Positions 1 through 8,459 of a stretch of DNA of 64,000 nucleotides are shown one piece after another. The stretch is from Marinilabilia salmonicolor (GTDB lineage: Bacteria; Bacteroidota; Bacteroidia; Bacteroidales; Marinilabiliaceae). The first letter of the stretch is position 1. Every line of letters starts with the position of its first letter. The DNA is taken from contig NZ_PVTS01000019.1 of assembly GCF_003003035.1 (NCBI RefSeq), forward strand, positions 1-64,000. Reading direction: 5' to 3'. The notes beneath the pieces are model-generated. The model ran no database searches. It worked only from the letters and a program-made list of their open reading frames with translations, and had not been told where the DNA came from. The position numbers and the translations under genes are program-made.

Positions 1-120
1 CTCTTAAGATACTGATTTTCAGGGATTTAACCTAATTTTTCAAGCATATATTTCATTGATTTTTAAATATTTACAAACAATAAATTGGGTTTTTTTCAAC
101 CCTTAATTCGCATTATATAT
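1..120. other. AT-rich intergenic start of window
   Basis: Nothing coding is supported here. The stretch is AT-rich, with stop codons in all frames, and leads into the hairpin at 121-160. It is probably the 3' flank of a gene lying before the window. Confidence 0.5.
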
Positions 121-160
121 AAAGAAAGACCGGAAGCAAATGCCACCGGTCTTTCTTTTT
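121..160. terminator. Bidirectional intrinsic terminator
   Basis: AAAGAAAGACCGG (121-133) pairs with CCGGTCTTTCTTT (146-158), followed by a T run; the A-rich left arm gives a U run on the minus strand as well. It probably served the DUF302 gene (minus strand) before the repeat pair at 168-530 separated them. Confidence 0.7.
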
Positions 161-167
161 TATTTAG

Positions 168-358
168 AGACTGTCTAGAACCTAAGCGTTTTTTCACGTG
201 GTTGAACAAGAAAGTTTTAGGCGTGTGAGAAATCTAAACCGCAGTCCCGAAGTAGCTTTTGTAAGGTTTTTAAACAAAAAACCAACAAAAAGCACAATCG
301 GGATGAGGATTTAGATTTTGAGCAACAACGCAGAAATTGGACTTGATAGACAAACTCT
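168..358 (-). repeat. MITE-like element R1 (type A)
   Basis: Reverse complement of the element at 15267-15463 (R3): both contain the same ~150-nt core, with AAATCTAAACCGCAGTCCCG at one side and GCACAATCGGGATGAG at the other. Its outer end AGACTGTCTAGAACCTAAGCG is a decayed copy of the family terminus. ATTTAG at 162-167 recurs at 531-536, after the adjoining element R2, so R1+R2 look like one composite insertion. R1's right end and R2's left end form a perfect 16-bp inverted repeat (341-356 and 365-380) with an 8-nt spacer. Confidence 0.8.
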
Positions 359-362
359 AAGT

Positions 363-530
363 AAAGTTTGTCTATCAAGTCATGTGTTTGTCAAGAAAGT
401 GCCAGTTACAATGCCTGCCCCGATTTTTCTTCGGGGGCTTGCGAAGCCCGAAAATACGCAGTTAACTTGAGTAAATGAGGAGTTTTCGGGCAAGCGTAAC
501 GCAGTAAAGGGTACTTTATGGACAAACACT
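363..530 (+). repeat. MITE-like element R2 (type B1)
   Basis: Shares the ~130-nt type B core with R4 and R8: GAAAGTGCCAGTTACAATGC, then the small hairpin CCCCGATTTTTCTTCGGGG, then a large hairpin whose arms carry GCCCGAAAA and TTTTCGGGC, and the terminus GTACTTTATGGACAAACACT. The right terminus runs into the stop codon of the minus-strand DUF302 gene: CTA at 529-531 combines the element's last CT with the flanking A. Its left end is shortened relative to R8. Confidence 0.85.
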
Positions 531-981
531 ATTTAGTTACCGTGGAGGTAATTCCTTTTAACCCTTCCGAAATTCCTTTGAAAATGTCTTCTGCCTTTGG
601 AGCCACTTTCACTCCGGCTTCTTCATAATTACTCCAGGCAACATAGGTTTTACCATCCTCTTTCTCATAAACAGCCACCCTGCATGGGAGTAATGTTTGT
701 GCTTTTCGGGATTCGTCATTTTTTAATAGAGCATAAGCAAATTCTGCATTGCAAAGAACCAGAATGGTGGATGGCAATACACTTTTATCCTTTTTTTTCA
801 GGATGGCCTGCATGTCATGCTCTGCGGGGATGGCCCATCCTTTCTCTGCAGCTTTCTCTTTTATTGCATCCAGCGTTTCCTGAAAGTTCATTTTGCTCTC
901 TTTCTCAAATACTGCCTTTTGAGCCATACTTGAGCTTATGGTTATGGCAAAAAGCAAGAGTGAAAATAATAATTTCTTCAT
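529..981 (-). CDS. DUF302 family secreted protein
   Basis: 150 residues. Residues 1-20 form a Sec signal peptide ending in SSMAQ. The rest matches the DUF302 pattern: a helix with 'FQETLDAIKEKAAEKGWAIP', a middle strand 'TILVLCNAEFAYALLKND', then 'LLPCRVAVYEKEDGKTYVAW'. DUF302 proteins are small, often periplasmic alpha/beta proteins of unknown function, some linked to redox or metal stress. The gene stands alone with its own ATG at 981. The stop codon TAG is made partly from the terminus of repeat R2, so the original stop may have differed. Family assignment is good; function is unknown. Confidence 0.8.
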   Translation of the reverse strand: MKKLLFSLLLFAITISSSMAQKAVFEKESKMNFQETLDAIKEKAAEKGWAIPAEHDMQAILKKKDKSVLPSTILVLCNAEFAYALLKNDESRKAQTLLPCRVAVYEKEDGKTYVAWSNYEEAGVKVAPKAEDIFKGISEGLKGITSTVTK

Positions 982-1374
982 GATATCATTCTTTGGGGTT
1001 AATAATATTTATTGAAACATTTAGATGTTTCGAAATGTTCAGTCCCGAAAATAAGAAACTTGATATCCCTCATTCCTGTTTGATTGTATTTTGCTTAATT
1101 TCGATGTTGGAATGATGTCCCGAACTATTTTTATTTTTTCGGGTTGTTCTTTTTTAGCCTGGTTTATTCATGAGTTTTCGTTATGAGATGTTCTAATGCC
1201 AATAAATTCAGGCAACCGCAGATAAAATTGACAAAGGGAATAGTGAACTATTTACAAATCAATTTTATTGAGGACGCCAGAATTTAGCAGGTAGTTGAAC
1301 ATCGCAATAGATAATTTATGAATAATCCAGGTTAGCCTGGAAATTTGATGACAACAACTAAAAAACAAAATACT
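982..1374. other. Divergent intergenic region
   Basis: Lies between the DUF302 gene (minus) and the M20 peptidase (plus), so both promoters should be here. A weak hairpin, CCCGAA (1119-1124) with TTCGGG (1138-1143), is visible. No clear TAnnTTTG box could be assigned, and nothing coding is supported on either strand. Confidence 0.4.
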
Positions 1375-2745
1375 ATGCAAGACATTAAGCAATACATTGA
1401 GGATAATAAGGATCGTTTTCTGGAGGAATTGTTTGAGCTTATCCGGATACCGTCTATTAGCAGTGATTCTTCGCGAAAAGAAGATATGCGCAGAGCTTCG
1501 GAAAAATGGAAGCAGATTCTGCTGGAAGCCGGAGCCGACAGGGCCGAGGTGATGGAAACTAAGGGGCACCCCGTGGTTTTTGGCGAAAAAATGGTGGATA
1601 AAAATGCCCCAACTGTTTTGGTTTACGGGCATACTGATGTAATGCCTGTTGATCCTGTAGAGCTTTGGAATACAGATCCGTTTGAGCCGGTAATTAAAGA
1701 TGGAAAAATCTGGGCCAGAGGTGCAGATGATGATAAAGGGCAGGCTTTTATGCACGCTAAAGCTTTTGAGTATCTGGTGAAAACAAATCAGTTGGAGTGC
1801 AATGTTAAATTTTTGATTGAAGGGGAAGAGGAGATTGGTTCGGAAAATCTTCCCGAATTTTGCGAAAACAATAAAGAATTGTTGAAAGCGGATGTGATTT
1901 TGGTTTCTGATACTTCAATGCTTGCTCCTGATACTCCGTCTATTACAACAGGGCTCAGAGGACTCGCCTATTGGCAGGTTGATGTTACTGGTCCCAACCG
2001 TGATTTGCATTCCGGGATTTTTGGAGGTGCCGTGGCAAACCCCATTAATGTGCTGGCCAAAATGATTGGAGGTTTGCTTGATGAAAATGGCAAGGTTACT
2101 GTTCCCGGGTTTTATGATGATGTTCTTGAGGTAAGCTCCGAAGAAAGAGAATTGATGGGAAGGGCGCCTTACGATGAAGAGAAATATAAAGCAGCAATTG
2201 GTGTTGATGCGCTTCAGGGAGAGGATGGTTTTACCACTCCCGAACGAACCGGGATTCGTCCTTCTTTTGATGTGTGTGGAATCTGGGGCGGATACACCGG
2301 GGAAGGAGCTAAGACTGTTTTGCCGTCTAAAGCTCATGCTAAATTGTCATCGCGATTGGTTCCCAATCAGGACCATCATAAAATTGCTGATCAGTTTAAA
2401 GCGTATTTTGAATCCATTGCTCCTGATTCTGTTAATGTTGAGGTTTCAGTTTTACATGGCGGGCAGGCCTATGTATGTCCGATAGATATTCCTGCTTACC
2501 GGGCAGCTGAAAAAGCATACCAGGAAACTTTTGGCAAGAGACCCGTTCCTGTGAGAAGCGGGGGGTCTATCCCGATTATTTCAACATTTGAGCAAATTCT
2601 GGGAATAAAATCGGTATTGATGGGATTTGGTTTGGAAAGTGATGCGATTCATAGTCCCAATGAAAATTATCCGCTGGAACAATTCTTTAAAGGAATTGAG
2701 ACGATACCTTATTTCTATAAATACTTTTCTTCAGAGATGAAGTAG
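1375..2745 (+). CDS. M20 family dipeptidase
   Basis: 456 residues from the ATG at 1375, preceded by the A-rich run typical of starts in this phylum; an in-frame ATG at 1348 would add nine residues. M20 metallopeptidase signatures are in order: 'GHTDVMP' (first zinc His and Asp), 'GADDDKGQ' (bridging Asp), 'EGEEEIGS' (catalytic Glu and zinc Glu), 'VSDTSM' (zinc Asp) and 'IHSPNENY' near the C-terminus (last zinc His). The lid/dimerisation domain spans roughly residues 190-360 and includes 'RDLHSGIFGGAV'. This is the CPG70/PepV-like branch that removes amino acids from dipeptides in the cytoplasm. No signal peptide. Substrate specificity cannot be told from sequence. Monocistronic. Confidence 0.9.
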   Translation: MQDIKQYIEDNKDRFLEELFELIRIPSISSDSSRKEDMRRASEKWKQILLEAGADRAEVMETKGHPVVFGEKMVDKNAPTVLVYGHTDVMPVDPVELWNTDPFEPVIKDGKIWARGADDDKGQAFMHAKAFEYLVKTNQLECNVKFLIEGEEEIGSENLPEFCENNKELLKADVILVSDTSMLAPDTPSITTGLRGLAYWQVDVTGPNRDLHSGIFGGAVANPINVLAKMIGGLLDENGKVTVPGFYDDVLEVSSEERELMGRAPYDEEKYKAAIGVDALQGEDGFTTPERTGIRPSFDVCGIWGGYTGEGAKTVLPSKAHAKLSSRLVPNQDHHKIADQFKAYFESIAPDSVNVEVSVLHGGQAYVCPIDIPAYRAAEKAYQETFGKRPVPVRSGGSIPIISTFEQILGIKSVLMGFGLESDAIHSPNENYPLEQFFKGIETIPYFYKYFSSEMK

Positions 2746-2765
2746 ATTTTTGATGTATTCCATTC

Positions 2766-2803
2766 AGAGGTTCTTTGTTTTTTTGCAGAGACCCTCTTTT
2801 TTT
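2766..2803 (+). terminator. Terminator after M20 peptidase
   Basis: AGAGGTTCTTTG and CAGAGACCCTCT form a 12-bp stem with one mismatch and one G-U pair, followed by seven T. It starts 20 nt after the peptidase stop. Confidence 0.75.
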
Positions 2804-3079
2804 GGGGTGTAGTCCGGATTTTTTCGAAATGGTGTGTTGTGGTGGTTGTTTTTTGTAATGTTCCGGGTAGATTTATCGTGTCTGATGCAGAATGTAGTTA
2901 CAATTGAGTTATTTCTTTGCTGTTTTTTTTATCTGGTCTGTGATTTTTTTTTGAATGTGCTTGAGTGTTTTTGTGTAAAAAATATTCATTTAGGGTTTAA
3001 AAAAGAGGGTTTGTCAAATAAAAAACAACAAAAATCAATTATAACCCTAAAAAATTATGGGTGTGATTGAAAAATATGA
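2804..3079. other. T-rich leader region before glnN
   Basis: About 275 nt, strikingly T-rich on the plus strand. A 78-codon open frame at 2834-3070 is rejected as a gene because it is rich in Phe/Cys/Leu without a domain pattern and runs into the glnN promoter. No further structure seen. Confidence 0.4.
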
Positions 3080-3087
3080 TATATTTG
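3080..3087 (+). promoter_or_regulatory. -7 box for glnN
   Basis: TATATTTG matches the Bacteroidota TAnnTTTG box. It predicts a transcript starting near 3094, 20 nt before the chosen ATG, and makes the upstream in-frame ATG at 3057 unlikely. No good TTTG element is seen at -33. Confidence 0.5.
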
Positions 3088-3113
3088 CGGTAGTTAACTC
3101 GAAAATATTAGTT

Positions 3114-5306
3114 ATGGCAAAATTAAGATTTACTGCATTGGAAGAGCTTCTGAACAGGGAGCCCAAAAAAAGTGAGGGTACCAGGATGCCTTCGTCCGAT
3201 TATTATGGTGAGATGGTGTTTGATCGTCCAAAGATGAAAAAGTATCTTTCACCTGAAGCTTTTGTTCATGTGATGGAGTCCATAGAAAAAGGGACCCGGA
3301 TTGATCGTAAAATGGCGGATCAAATTGCTTTGGGAATGAAAGCCTGGGCGATGGAGAATGGAGCAAGCCATTATACACACTGGTTTCATCCGCTTACCGA
3401 CGGAACTGCCGAGAAACATGATGCCTTTCTGACTTTTGGTGAATTTGGTACCATGGTGGAAAGCTTTTCAGGCTCATTATTGGTTCAGCAGGAGCCTGAT
3501 GCATCGAGTTTTCCGTCCGGAGGTATCCGTAATACTTTCGAGGCACGCGGATATACTGCCTGGGACGTTTCTTCACCCGCTTTTATCATCGGGTCAACTT
3601 TGTGTATTCCTACTATTTTTGTCTCTTATACCGGTCATGCACTCGATTATAAATTTCCGTTGCTGAAAGCTTTGCATGCAGTGGATAAGGCAGCAGTGGA
3701 TGTTTGCCAATATTTTGATAAGAATGTAACAAAGGTTAACAGTAACCTTGGTTGGGAGCAGGAATACTTTCTGATTGACGAGGCACTCTATCATGCTCGT
3801 CCTGACCTGATGCTCACCGGAAGGACCTTGATGGGGCACTCTTCCGCAAAAGATCAGCAGCTGGATGATCACTATTTTGGCTCGATACCGACACGGGTCA
3901 TTGCCTTTATGGAGGATTTTGAGAAAGAGGCTTACCGACTGGGAATTCCTGTAAAAACGCGCCACAATGAGGTGGCTCCCAATCAGTTTGAGGTGGCTCC
4001 TATTTTCGAGGAAACCAACCTTGCCAACGACCACAACCAGCTGATTATGGATGTGATGAAGCGCGTGGCTCGTCAGCATAAATTCAGAATCCTGTTCCAT
4101 GAGAAGCCATTTAAAGGGGTTAACGGTTCAGGAAAACATAACAACTGGTCATTGAGTACCAATACAGGTGTAAACCTGTTGTCTCCCGGTAAGAATCCAA
4201 AAGGAAACCTTCAGTTTCTGACTTTCCTGGTGAATGTGCTTAAAGCAGTTCACGACAATCAGGATGTACTGCTCGGAAGTATCATGTCAGCCAGCAATGC
4301 TCATCGTCTGGGAGCCAATGAGGCTCCTCCGTCAATTATCTCCATTTTCCTGGGAAGTCAGATCTCGGCCATGCTTGACGAGTTGGAAACCAGAGTTCCG
4401 GATAAGAAAATGACTCCTGATGAGAAGACAGCATTGAAGCTGGATATCGGCAAGATTCCCGAAATTCTTCTGGACAACACCGATCGTAACCGTACTTCTC
4501 CGTTTGCATTTACCGGCAATCGTTTTGAGTTCCGTGCTGTAGGGTCTGCTGCCAATTGTGCCTCAGCTATGATTTCACTAAACACAGCTATGGCCGGTCA
4601 GTTGAAGGAGTTTAAAAAAGAGGTGGATGCTCTTATCGATAAGGGTGTGAAGAAAGATGAGGCTATTTTCCAGATGATAAAGGAATATATTAAACAGTCA
4701 AAAAATATTCGCTTCGACGGTGACGGTTATTCACAAGACTGGGTAGAAGAGGCTGCTCGTCGTGGATTGTCGAATATTTCAAGTGTTCCGCAAGCCATCA
4801 AGACTTATTTGTCTCCAAAATCAAAGAATCTTTTTGTGGATAACGGTGTGTTTACCGATGTGGAGATTGAAGCCCGTACAGAGGTGGAGATGGAGAAGTT
4901 TACCAAAAAGATTCAGATTGAATCACGTGTGCTGGGAGATCTTGCGCTGAATCATATCGTTCCTACGGCTGTTCAATACATGAACACTTTGATTGAAAAT
5001 GTTCAGGGATTGAAGGATGTGTTTGGGGAGAACTCCGATTATCAGGATCTTGCAGGTGATCGTCTGGATTTGATCAAAAAGATCTCTTTCCATATTAAGA
5101 ACATCAAGAACAAGACTCATGATATGGTGGAGGCCCGGAAAGTTGCCAATAAGTTGGAAGACATGACTGAAATGGCAGAGATGTACGAGCAAAAAGTATT
5201 TCCATATCTGGATGACATTCGATACCATATCGATAAGCTTGAGTTGACTGTTGATAATGCAATTTGGCCCCTGCCAAAATACAGGGAGCTTTTGTTTGCC
5301 CGTTAA
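3114..5306 (+). CDS. glnN: Glutamine synthetase type III
   Basis: 730 residues from the ATG at 3114 (MAKLRFTALEEL, the usual start of the family). Makes glutamine from glutamate, ammonia and ATP in the cytoplasm. GSIII is the large, type-specific glutamine synthetase of Bacteroidota. It shows the GSIII N-terminal region (residues ~60-220), the catalytic domain with 'HNEVAPNQFEVAP' and 'NGSGKHNNWS' (nucleotide/metal binding and the latch around it), 'NRTSPFAFTGNRFEFRAVGS' (substrate and ATP contacts) and the C-terminal helical extension from ~residue 590. Length fits the family (~730). It is monocistronic, with a -7 box close upstream and a strong terminator downstream. No neighbouring nitrogen regulators are visible. 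Confidence 0.96.
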   Translation: MAKLRFTALEELLNREPKKSEGTRMPSSDYYGEMVFDRPKMKKYLSPEAFVHVMESIEKGTRIDRKMADQIALGMKAWAMENGASHYTHWFHPLTDGTAEKHDAFLTFGEFGTMVESFSGSLLVQQEPDASSFPSGGIRNTFEARGYTAWDVSSPAFIIGSTLCIPTIFVSYTGHALDYKFPLLKALHAVDKAAVDVCQYFDKNVTKVNSNLGWEQEYFLIDEALYHARPDLMLTGRTLMGHSSAKDQQLDDHYFGSIPTRVIAFMEDFEKEAYRLGIPVKTRHNEVAPNQFEVAPIFEETNLANDHNQLIMDVMKRVARQHKFRILFHEKPFKGVNGSGKHNNWSLSTNTGVNLLSPGKNPKGNLQFLTFLVNVLKAVHDNQDVLLGSIMSASNAHRLGANEAPPSIISIFLGSQISAMLDELETRVPDKKMTPDEKTALKLDIGKIPEILLDNTDRNRTSPFAFTGNRFEFRAVGSAANCASAMISLNTAMAGQLKEFKKEVDALIDKGVKKDEAIFQMIKEYIKQSKNIRFDGDGYSQDWVEEAARRGLSNISSVPQAIKTYLSPKSKNLFVDNGVFTDVEIEARTEVEMEKFTKKIQIESRVLGDLALNHIVPTAVQYMNTLIENVQGLKDVFGENSDYQDLAGDRLDLIKKISFHIKNIKNKTHDMVEARKVANKLEDMTEMAEMYEQKVFPYLDDIRYHIDKLELTVDNAIWPLPKYRELLFAR

Positions 5307-5330
5307 CGAACGGGGGAGGTTTTGACTCGG

Positions 5331-5366
5331 GAGTGTCTGTTCTTTTGGAGCAGGCACTCTTTTTTT
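5331..5366 (+). terminator. Terminator after glnN
   Basis: GAGTGTCTGTTC and GAGCAGGCACTC pair over 12 bp (with G-U pairs) around a TTTTG loop and are followed by seven T. Confidence 0.85.
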
Positions 5367-5446
5367 GTGGAGAGAGCAGGTTGCTCATGAAGCGTTTACC
5401 CATATAAAATATATTGTTCTTTTTTTCGTTTGTGTTTTGTTAGCAT

Positions 5447-5454
5447 TACCTTTG
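5447..5454 (+). promoter_or_regulatory. -7 box for PorE-like gene
   Basis: TACCTTTG fits TAnnTTTG; a TTTG at 5429-5432 lies upstream at a shorter than usual spacing of 14 nt. The predicted start of transcription is about 40 nt before the ATG at 5501. Confidence 0.45.
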
Positions 5455-5500
5455 AATACTGTGAACCGAGTATTAATTCTTTTTTTACCTTTTGCCTCGC

Positions 5501-7069
5501 ATGGTAATCCGCATTTTATTCTTTTTATTGACAGGTCTGTCCGTTTTGTTGTTGTCCGGATGTAGTGCCGAAGCCAAACTGGCTTCCGGAGTTAAGCTTT
5601 ATGAGGTTGGAGAGTATAGCCGGTCGGTGGAGAAGTTTAGAAAAATGGACTTTGATAATCGTTACTACAGGGCGCAGGCTTCCTACTACCTGGCCATGTC
5701 GTATTACAATATAGGTCAGGCCGGCAGAGCTTCTTCTTATTTTCAGCGAGCCATCAGGTATGGTTTCCCTGATCCGGTAGCTCATTTCTTCCTGGGGCAG
5801 TCCTTGCGAATGCGGGAAGATTATGAGGAAGCCATTGAGGCTTATGAAACTTATCTGGAGCATGATGTCGGAAACAGGGCTGCTTTGAATGGCATCCAGT
5901 CGTGTAAGATGGCTCTGAATAATCCCCAAACAACCCGGTATGTTGTAGAGGAAAACCGCGATCTCAGGTCGAGGGAAAGTGATTACTCGCCAGCTTTTGC
6001 CGGAGATGACTATTCTACTGTTTATTTTTCTTCCATGAGGGGAGGGGATAAAAAAAGAGATATCAATCAGATTACCGGGCAGGGGAGTTCTATGATATAC
6101 AGTTCTATTCAGGATGGAGATGGAGGTTGGGAAGATCCGATCCCTTTTGTAGGAGTAAAGGATCCTGCGCAGGACGATGGTGTGGCAGCTTTTTCTTCTG
6201 ATGGAAAAGAGATGTTTTTTACCCGATGTTTGTACCCTGAAGAAGAGCCAATGGGAACCAAAATTATGGTTCAGCATAAGGCCGGAGGTCGCTGGGGCGA
6301 ACCAGAAGAGCTTCCTTTGGGGCCTGACAGCCTTGTTTTTGCTCATCCGGCCCTGTCTCCCGATGGAAACACCTTGTATTTTGTTTCTGATATGCCGGGT
6401 GGTTTTGGAGGAAAAGATCTTTGGAAGGTCACCCGTTCATCCGGCAGCGACTGGGGATTGCCGGAGAATCTGGGGGTGGACATCAATACCCCTGCAGATG
6501 AGATGTTCCCAACGGTTCGCAGTGACGGTCGGCTCTATTTCTCGTCCGATGGATTGGTCGGATATGGAGGCCTGGATATTTTTGAAGCGGTATATGATGC
6601 TGAAAATGAAGAATGGGAAATAAAAAATCTGGGTTTACCGCTGAATTCTCCGGGACATGACTTTGGTATTGCTTTCAGAGGAACCCGGGAGATGGGAATG
6701 CTTTCCTCCTCACGGGGCAGTTATCGTGGGGTGGAGCAAATTTTCAATTTTGAATTGCCCGATATTGATGCAATATTACAGGGGAAAGTTGTTGATGAGG
6801 AGGGCGACGCTATTGAGGGAGCCACGGTTCGTGTAGTGGGAAATAATGGAATAAATCTTACCACATCAACATCCCCCGAAGGAGCCTTTACTTTTGTGTT
6901 GGACCCTGATGCCGATTATATTGTGATGGTTACTGCAAGCGGTTATTTTAACGGAAAGCTGGAGTTTTCGACAGTGGGAATGGAGGAAAGTGATGAGTTT
7001 GAAAAGCAAATAACACTTAAGTCTGTTGACTCCGACAGTGAAACCACTCAAGTTTCCAGTGGATTGTAA
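5501..7069 (+). CDS. TPR / beta-propeller lipoprotein, PorE-like without OmpA domain
   Basis: 522 residues from the ATG at 5501; an in-frame TTG lies three codons upstream. A lipoprotein signal ends in 'LLLSGCS'. Domains in order: TPR-like helical repeats (~25-135, e.g. 'YYLAMSYYNIGQAGRASSYF'), a PD40/WD40-like beta-propeller (~160-410, with repeated 'SSDG' and 'SPDGNTLYFVSDMPGG' blades) and a carboxypeptidase-regulatory-like beta-sandwich (~425-505, 'LQGKVVDEEGDAIEGATVRVVG'). This is the order of PorE, a T9SS-associated outer-membrane lipoprotein, but the C-terminal peptidoglycan-binding OmpA domain is absent; the protein ends in a Ser/Thr-rich tail. Role in T9SS is inference only. Monocistronic with its own -7 box. 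Confidence 0.8.
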   Translation: MVIRILFFLLTGLSVLLLSGCSAEAKLASGVKLYEVGEYSRSVEKFRKMDFDNRYYRAQASYYLAMSYYNIGQAGRASSYFQRAIRYGFPDPVAHFFLGQSLRMREDYEEAIEAYETYLEHDVGNRAALNGIQSCKMALNNPQTTRYVVEENRDLRSRESDYSPAFAGDDYSTVYFSSMRGGDKKRDINQITGQGSSMIYSSIQDGDGGWEDPIPFVGVKDPAQDDGVAAFSSDGKEMFFTRCLYPEEEPMGTKIMVQHKAGGRWGEPEELPLGPDSLVFAHPALSPDGNTLYFVSDMPGGFGGKDLWKVTRSSGSDWGLPENLGVDINTPADEMFPTVRSDGRLYFSSDGLVGYGGLDIFEAVYDAENEEWEIKNLGLPLNSPGHDFGIAFRGTREMGMLSSSRGSYRGVEQIFNFELPDIDAILQGKVVDEEGDAIEGATVRVVGNNGINLTTSTSPEGAFTFVLDPDADYIVMVTASGYFNGKLEFSTVGMEESDEFEKQITLKSVDSDSETTQVSSGL

Positions 7070-7075
7070 AAGATC

Positions 7076-7110
7076 TTGTTTTTCTACCCCAAAAAGTTTC
7101 TGTATTTTTG
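7076..7110 (+). promoter_or_regulatory. Promoter of purM
   Basis: TTG (7076-7078), a 24-nt spacer and TATTTTTG (7103-7110). The predicted transcription start is near 7117. This places an in-frame TTG at 7076 inside the promoter and supports the GTG at 7145 as the start codon. Confidence 0.65.
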
Positions 7111-7144
7111 CAGGAAATTAAAAAACATCCAAAACCAACTCTTC

Positions 7145-8317
7145 GTGCAGCAAGATTTAAGATACAATCAGCGGGGCGTCTCTGCTTCCAAAGAAGATGT
7201 GCATAAGGCCATTGAAAATGTGGACAAGGGAATTTTTCCCAAAGCATTTTGCAAAATTGTTCCGGACTTCTTAAGTGGAGATCCGCAGTGGTGCAACATT
7301 ATGCATGCCGACGGGGCAGGAACCAAATCATCACTTGCTTATCTTTACTGGCGTGAGACAGGAGATCTGTCGGTATGGAAAGGCATCGCTCAGGATGCAC
7401 TTATCATGAATCTTGATGATTTGTTATGTGTGGGAGCTACCGACAATATTTTGTTGTCATCCACCATCGGAAGAAATAAAAACAGAATTCCGGGGGAGGT
7501 TATCTCTGCAATCATTAATGGAACCGAGGAGTTGTTGCAAAATCTCAGAGAGCAGGGGATTTCGGTTTACAGCACCGGAGGAGAAACCGCCGATGTGGGA
7601 GATCTGGTACGTACCATTATTGTTGATTCTACTGTCACCGCGCGTATGCGAAGGAGTGATGTAATTTCCAACCACCTGATTCAGCCCGGTGATGTTATTG
7701 TCGGACTGTCATCCACAGGACAGGCTAATTACGAAGATTTTTATAATGCGGGTATGGGGAGCAACGGATTAACTTCTGCACGTCACGATGTGTTTGCACA
7801 TTATCTTGCCAACAAATACCCGGAGAGTTTTGACCCGGAGGTGGCTGATGATCTGATCTATCAGGGAAAATACCAGCTTACAGAAATGGTTGAGGCATTG
7901 GGTGTGGATGCCGGAAAAATGGTTCTTTCACCCACACGTACTTATGCGCCGGTTGTAAAAAAGGTGCTTGAGCAGATTCGTCCCCAGATTCACGGGATGG
8001 TACATTGTTCGGGAGGTGCGCAAACCAAGGTAATGAACTTTGTGGATGACATGCATGTTGTAAAAGACAATTTGTTTCCGGTTCCCGAGTTGTTCCGCAT
8101 TATTCAGGAAACATCACAAACTCCGTGGCAGGAGATGTATAAAGTATTCAATATGGGCCATCGGTTCGAGTTTTATGTGAAAGAAGATGCTGCCGCCAGT
8201 ATTATCGATATTGCCGGTTCGTTTGGTGTGGATGCCCGGATCGTTGGGCGTTGTGAAGCTTCTTCCGAAGGAAACAAACTGACCATTAAAGGAGAAAAGG
8301 GAACTTATCATTATTAG
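7145..8317 (+). CDS. purM: Phosphoribosylformylglycinamidine cyclo-ligase (AIR synthetase)
   Basis: 390 residues from GTG 7145. Converts FGAM to AIR with ATP in purine synthesis. The N-terminus 'LRYNQRGVSASKEDVHKAI' lines up with the usual Bacteroidota PurM start, so upstream codons are excluded. Visible signatures are 'HADGAGTKSSLAY', 'DLLCVGATDNILLSSTIGRNK', 'STGGETADVGDLVRTIIVD', 'GSNGLTSARHDVF' and the C-terminal 'FNMGHRFEFYV'. The two-domain ATP-grasp-unrelated PurM/PurL fold is covered in full. The Bacteroidota enzymes are longer than E. coli PurM (345 residues). No other pur genes are nearby; the gene has its own promoter and terminator. Confidence 0.95.
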   Translation: MQQDLRYNQRGVSASKEDVHKAIENVDKGIFPKAFCKIVPDFLSGDPQWCNIMHADGAGTKSSLAYLYWRETGDLSVWKGIAQDALIMNLDDLLCVGATDNILLSSTIGRNKNRIPGEVISAIINGTEELLQNLREQGISVYSTGGETADVGDLVRTIIVDSTVTARMRRSDVISNHLIQPGDVIVGLSSTGQANYEDFYNAGMGSNGLTSARHDVFAHYLANKYPESFDPEVADDLIYQGKYQLTEMVEALGVDAGKMVLSPTRTYAPVVKKVLEQIRPQIHGMVHCSGGAQTKVMNFVDDMHVVKDNLFPVPELFRIIQETSQTPWQEMYKVFNMGHRFEFYVKEDAAASIIDIAGSFGVDARIVGRCEASSEGNKLTIKGEKGTYHY

Positions 8318-8335
8318 GTTCACCGGATAATTATA

Positions 8336-8394
8336 ACCTGTTGCAGATGCCCGGGAGACTTCATTGACTTCCCGTTCTGCAGTCAGGTTTTTTT
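8336..8394 (+). terminator. Terminator after purM
   Basis: A long imperfect stem: ACCTG...GCAGA...CCCGGGAG pairs with CTTCCCG..CTGCA..CAGGT, followed by seven T. Confidence 0.8.
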
Positions 8395-8459
8395 ATGTAT
8401 TAAGTTTAAGAAATTGTTTATTGTCACAGTAAAACGCTGTGTGGAAATATTGAGGTAAT

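Noticed and set aside
168-530. CRISPR or attachment-site interpretation of the repeats
   Set aside because: Copies are dispersed singly or as one pair, carry inverted termini and no regular spacers; no cas genes or integrase are present.
2834-3070. 78-codon open frame between M20 peptidase and glnN
   Set aside because: T-rich sequence giving Phe/Leu/Cys runs; overlaps the glnN leader and lacks an A-rich start region.
3594-4100. 168-codon minus-strand open frame
   Set aside because: Antisense to the catalytic domain of glnN.
5331-5366. GAGTGTCTGTTC resembling the R-family terminus AGTGTCTGTC
   Set aside because: It is one arm of a compact terminator after glnN; no TATAAA part, core or second terminus follows.
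5525-6346. 273-codon minus-strand open frame
   Set aside because: Antisense to the PorE-like lipoprotein gene, with no recognisable motifs.
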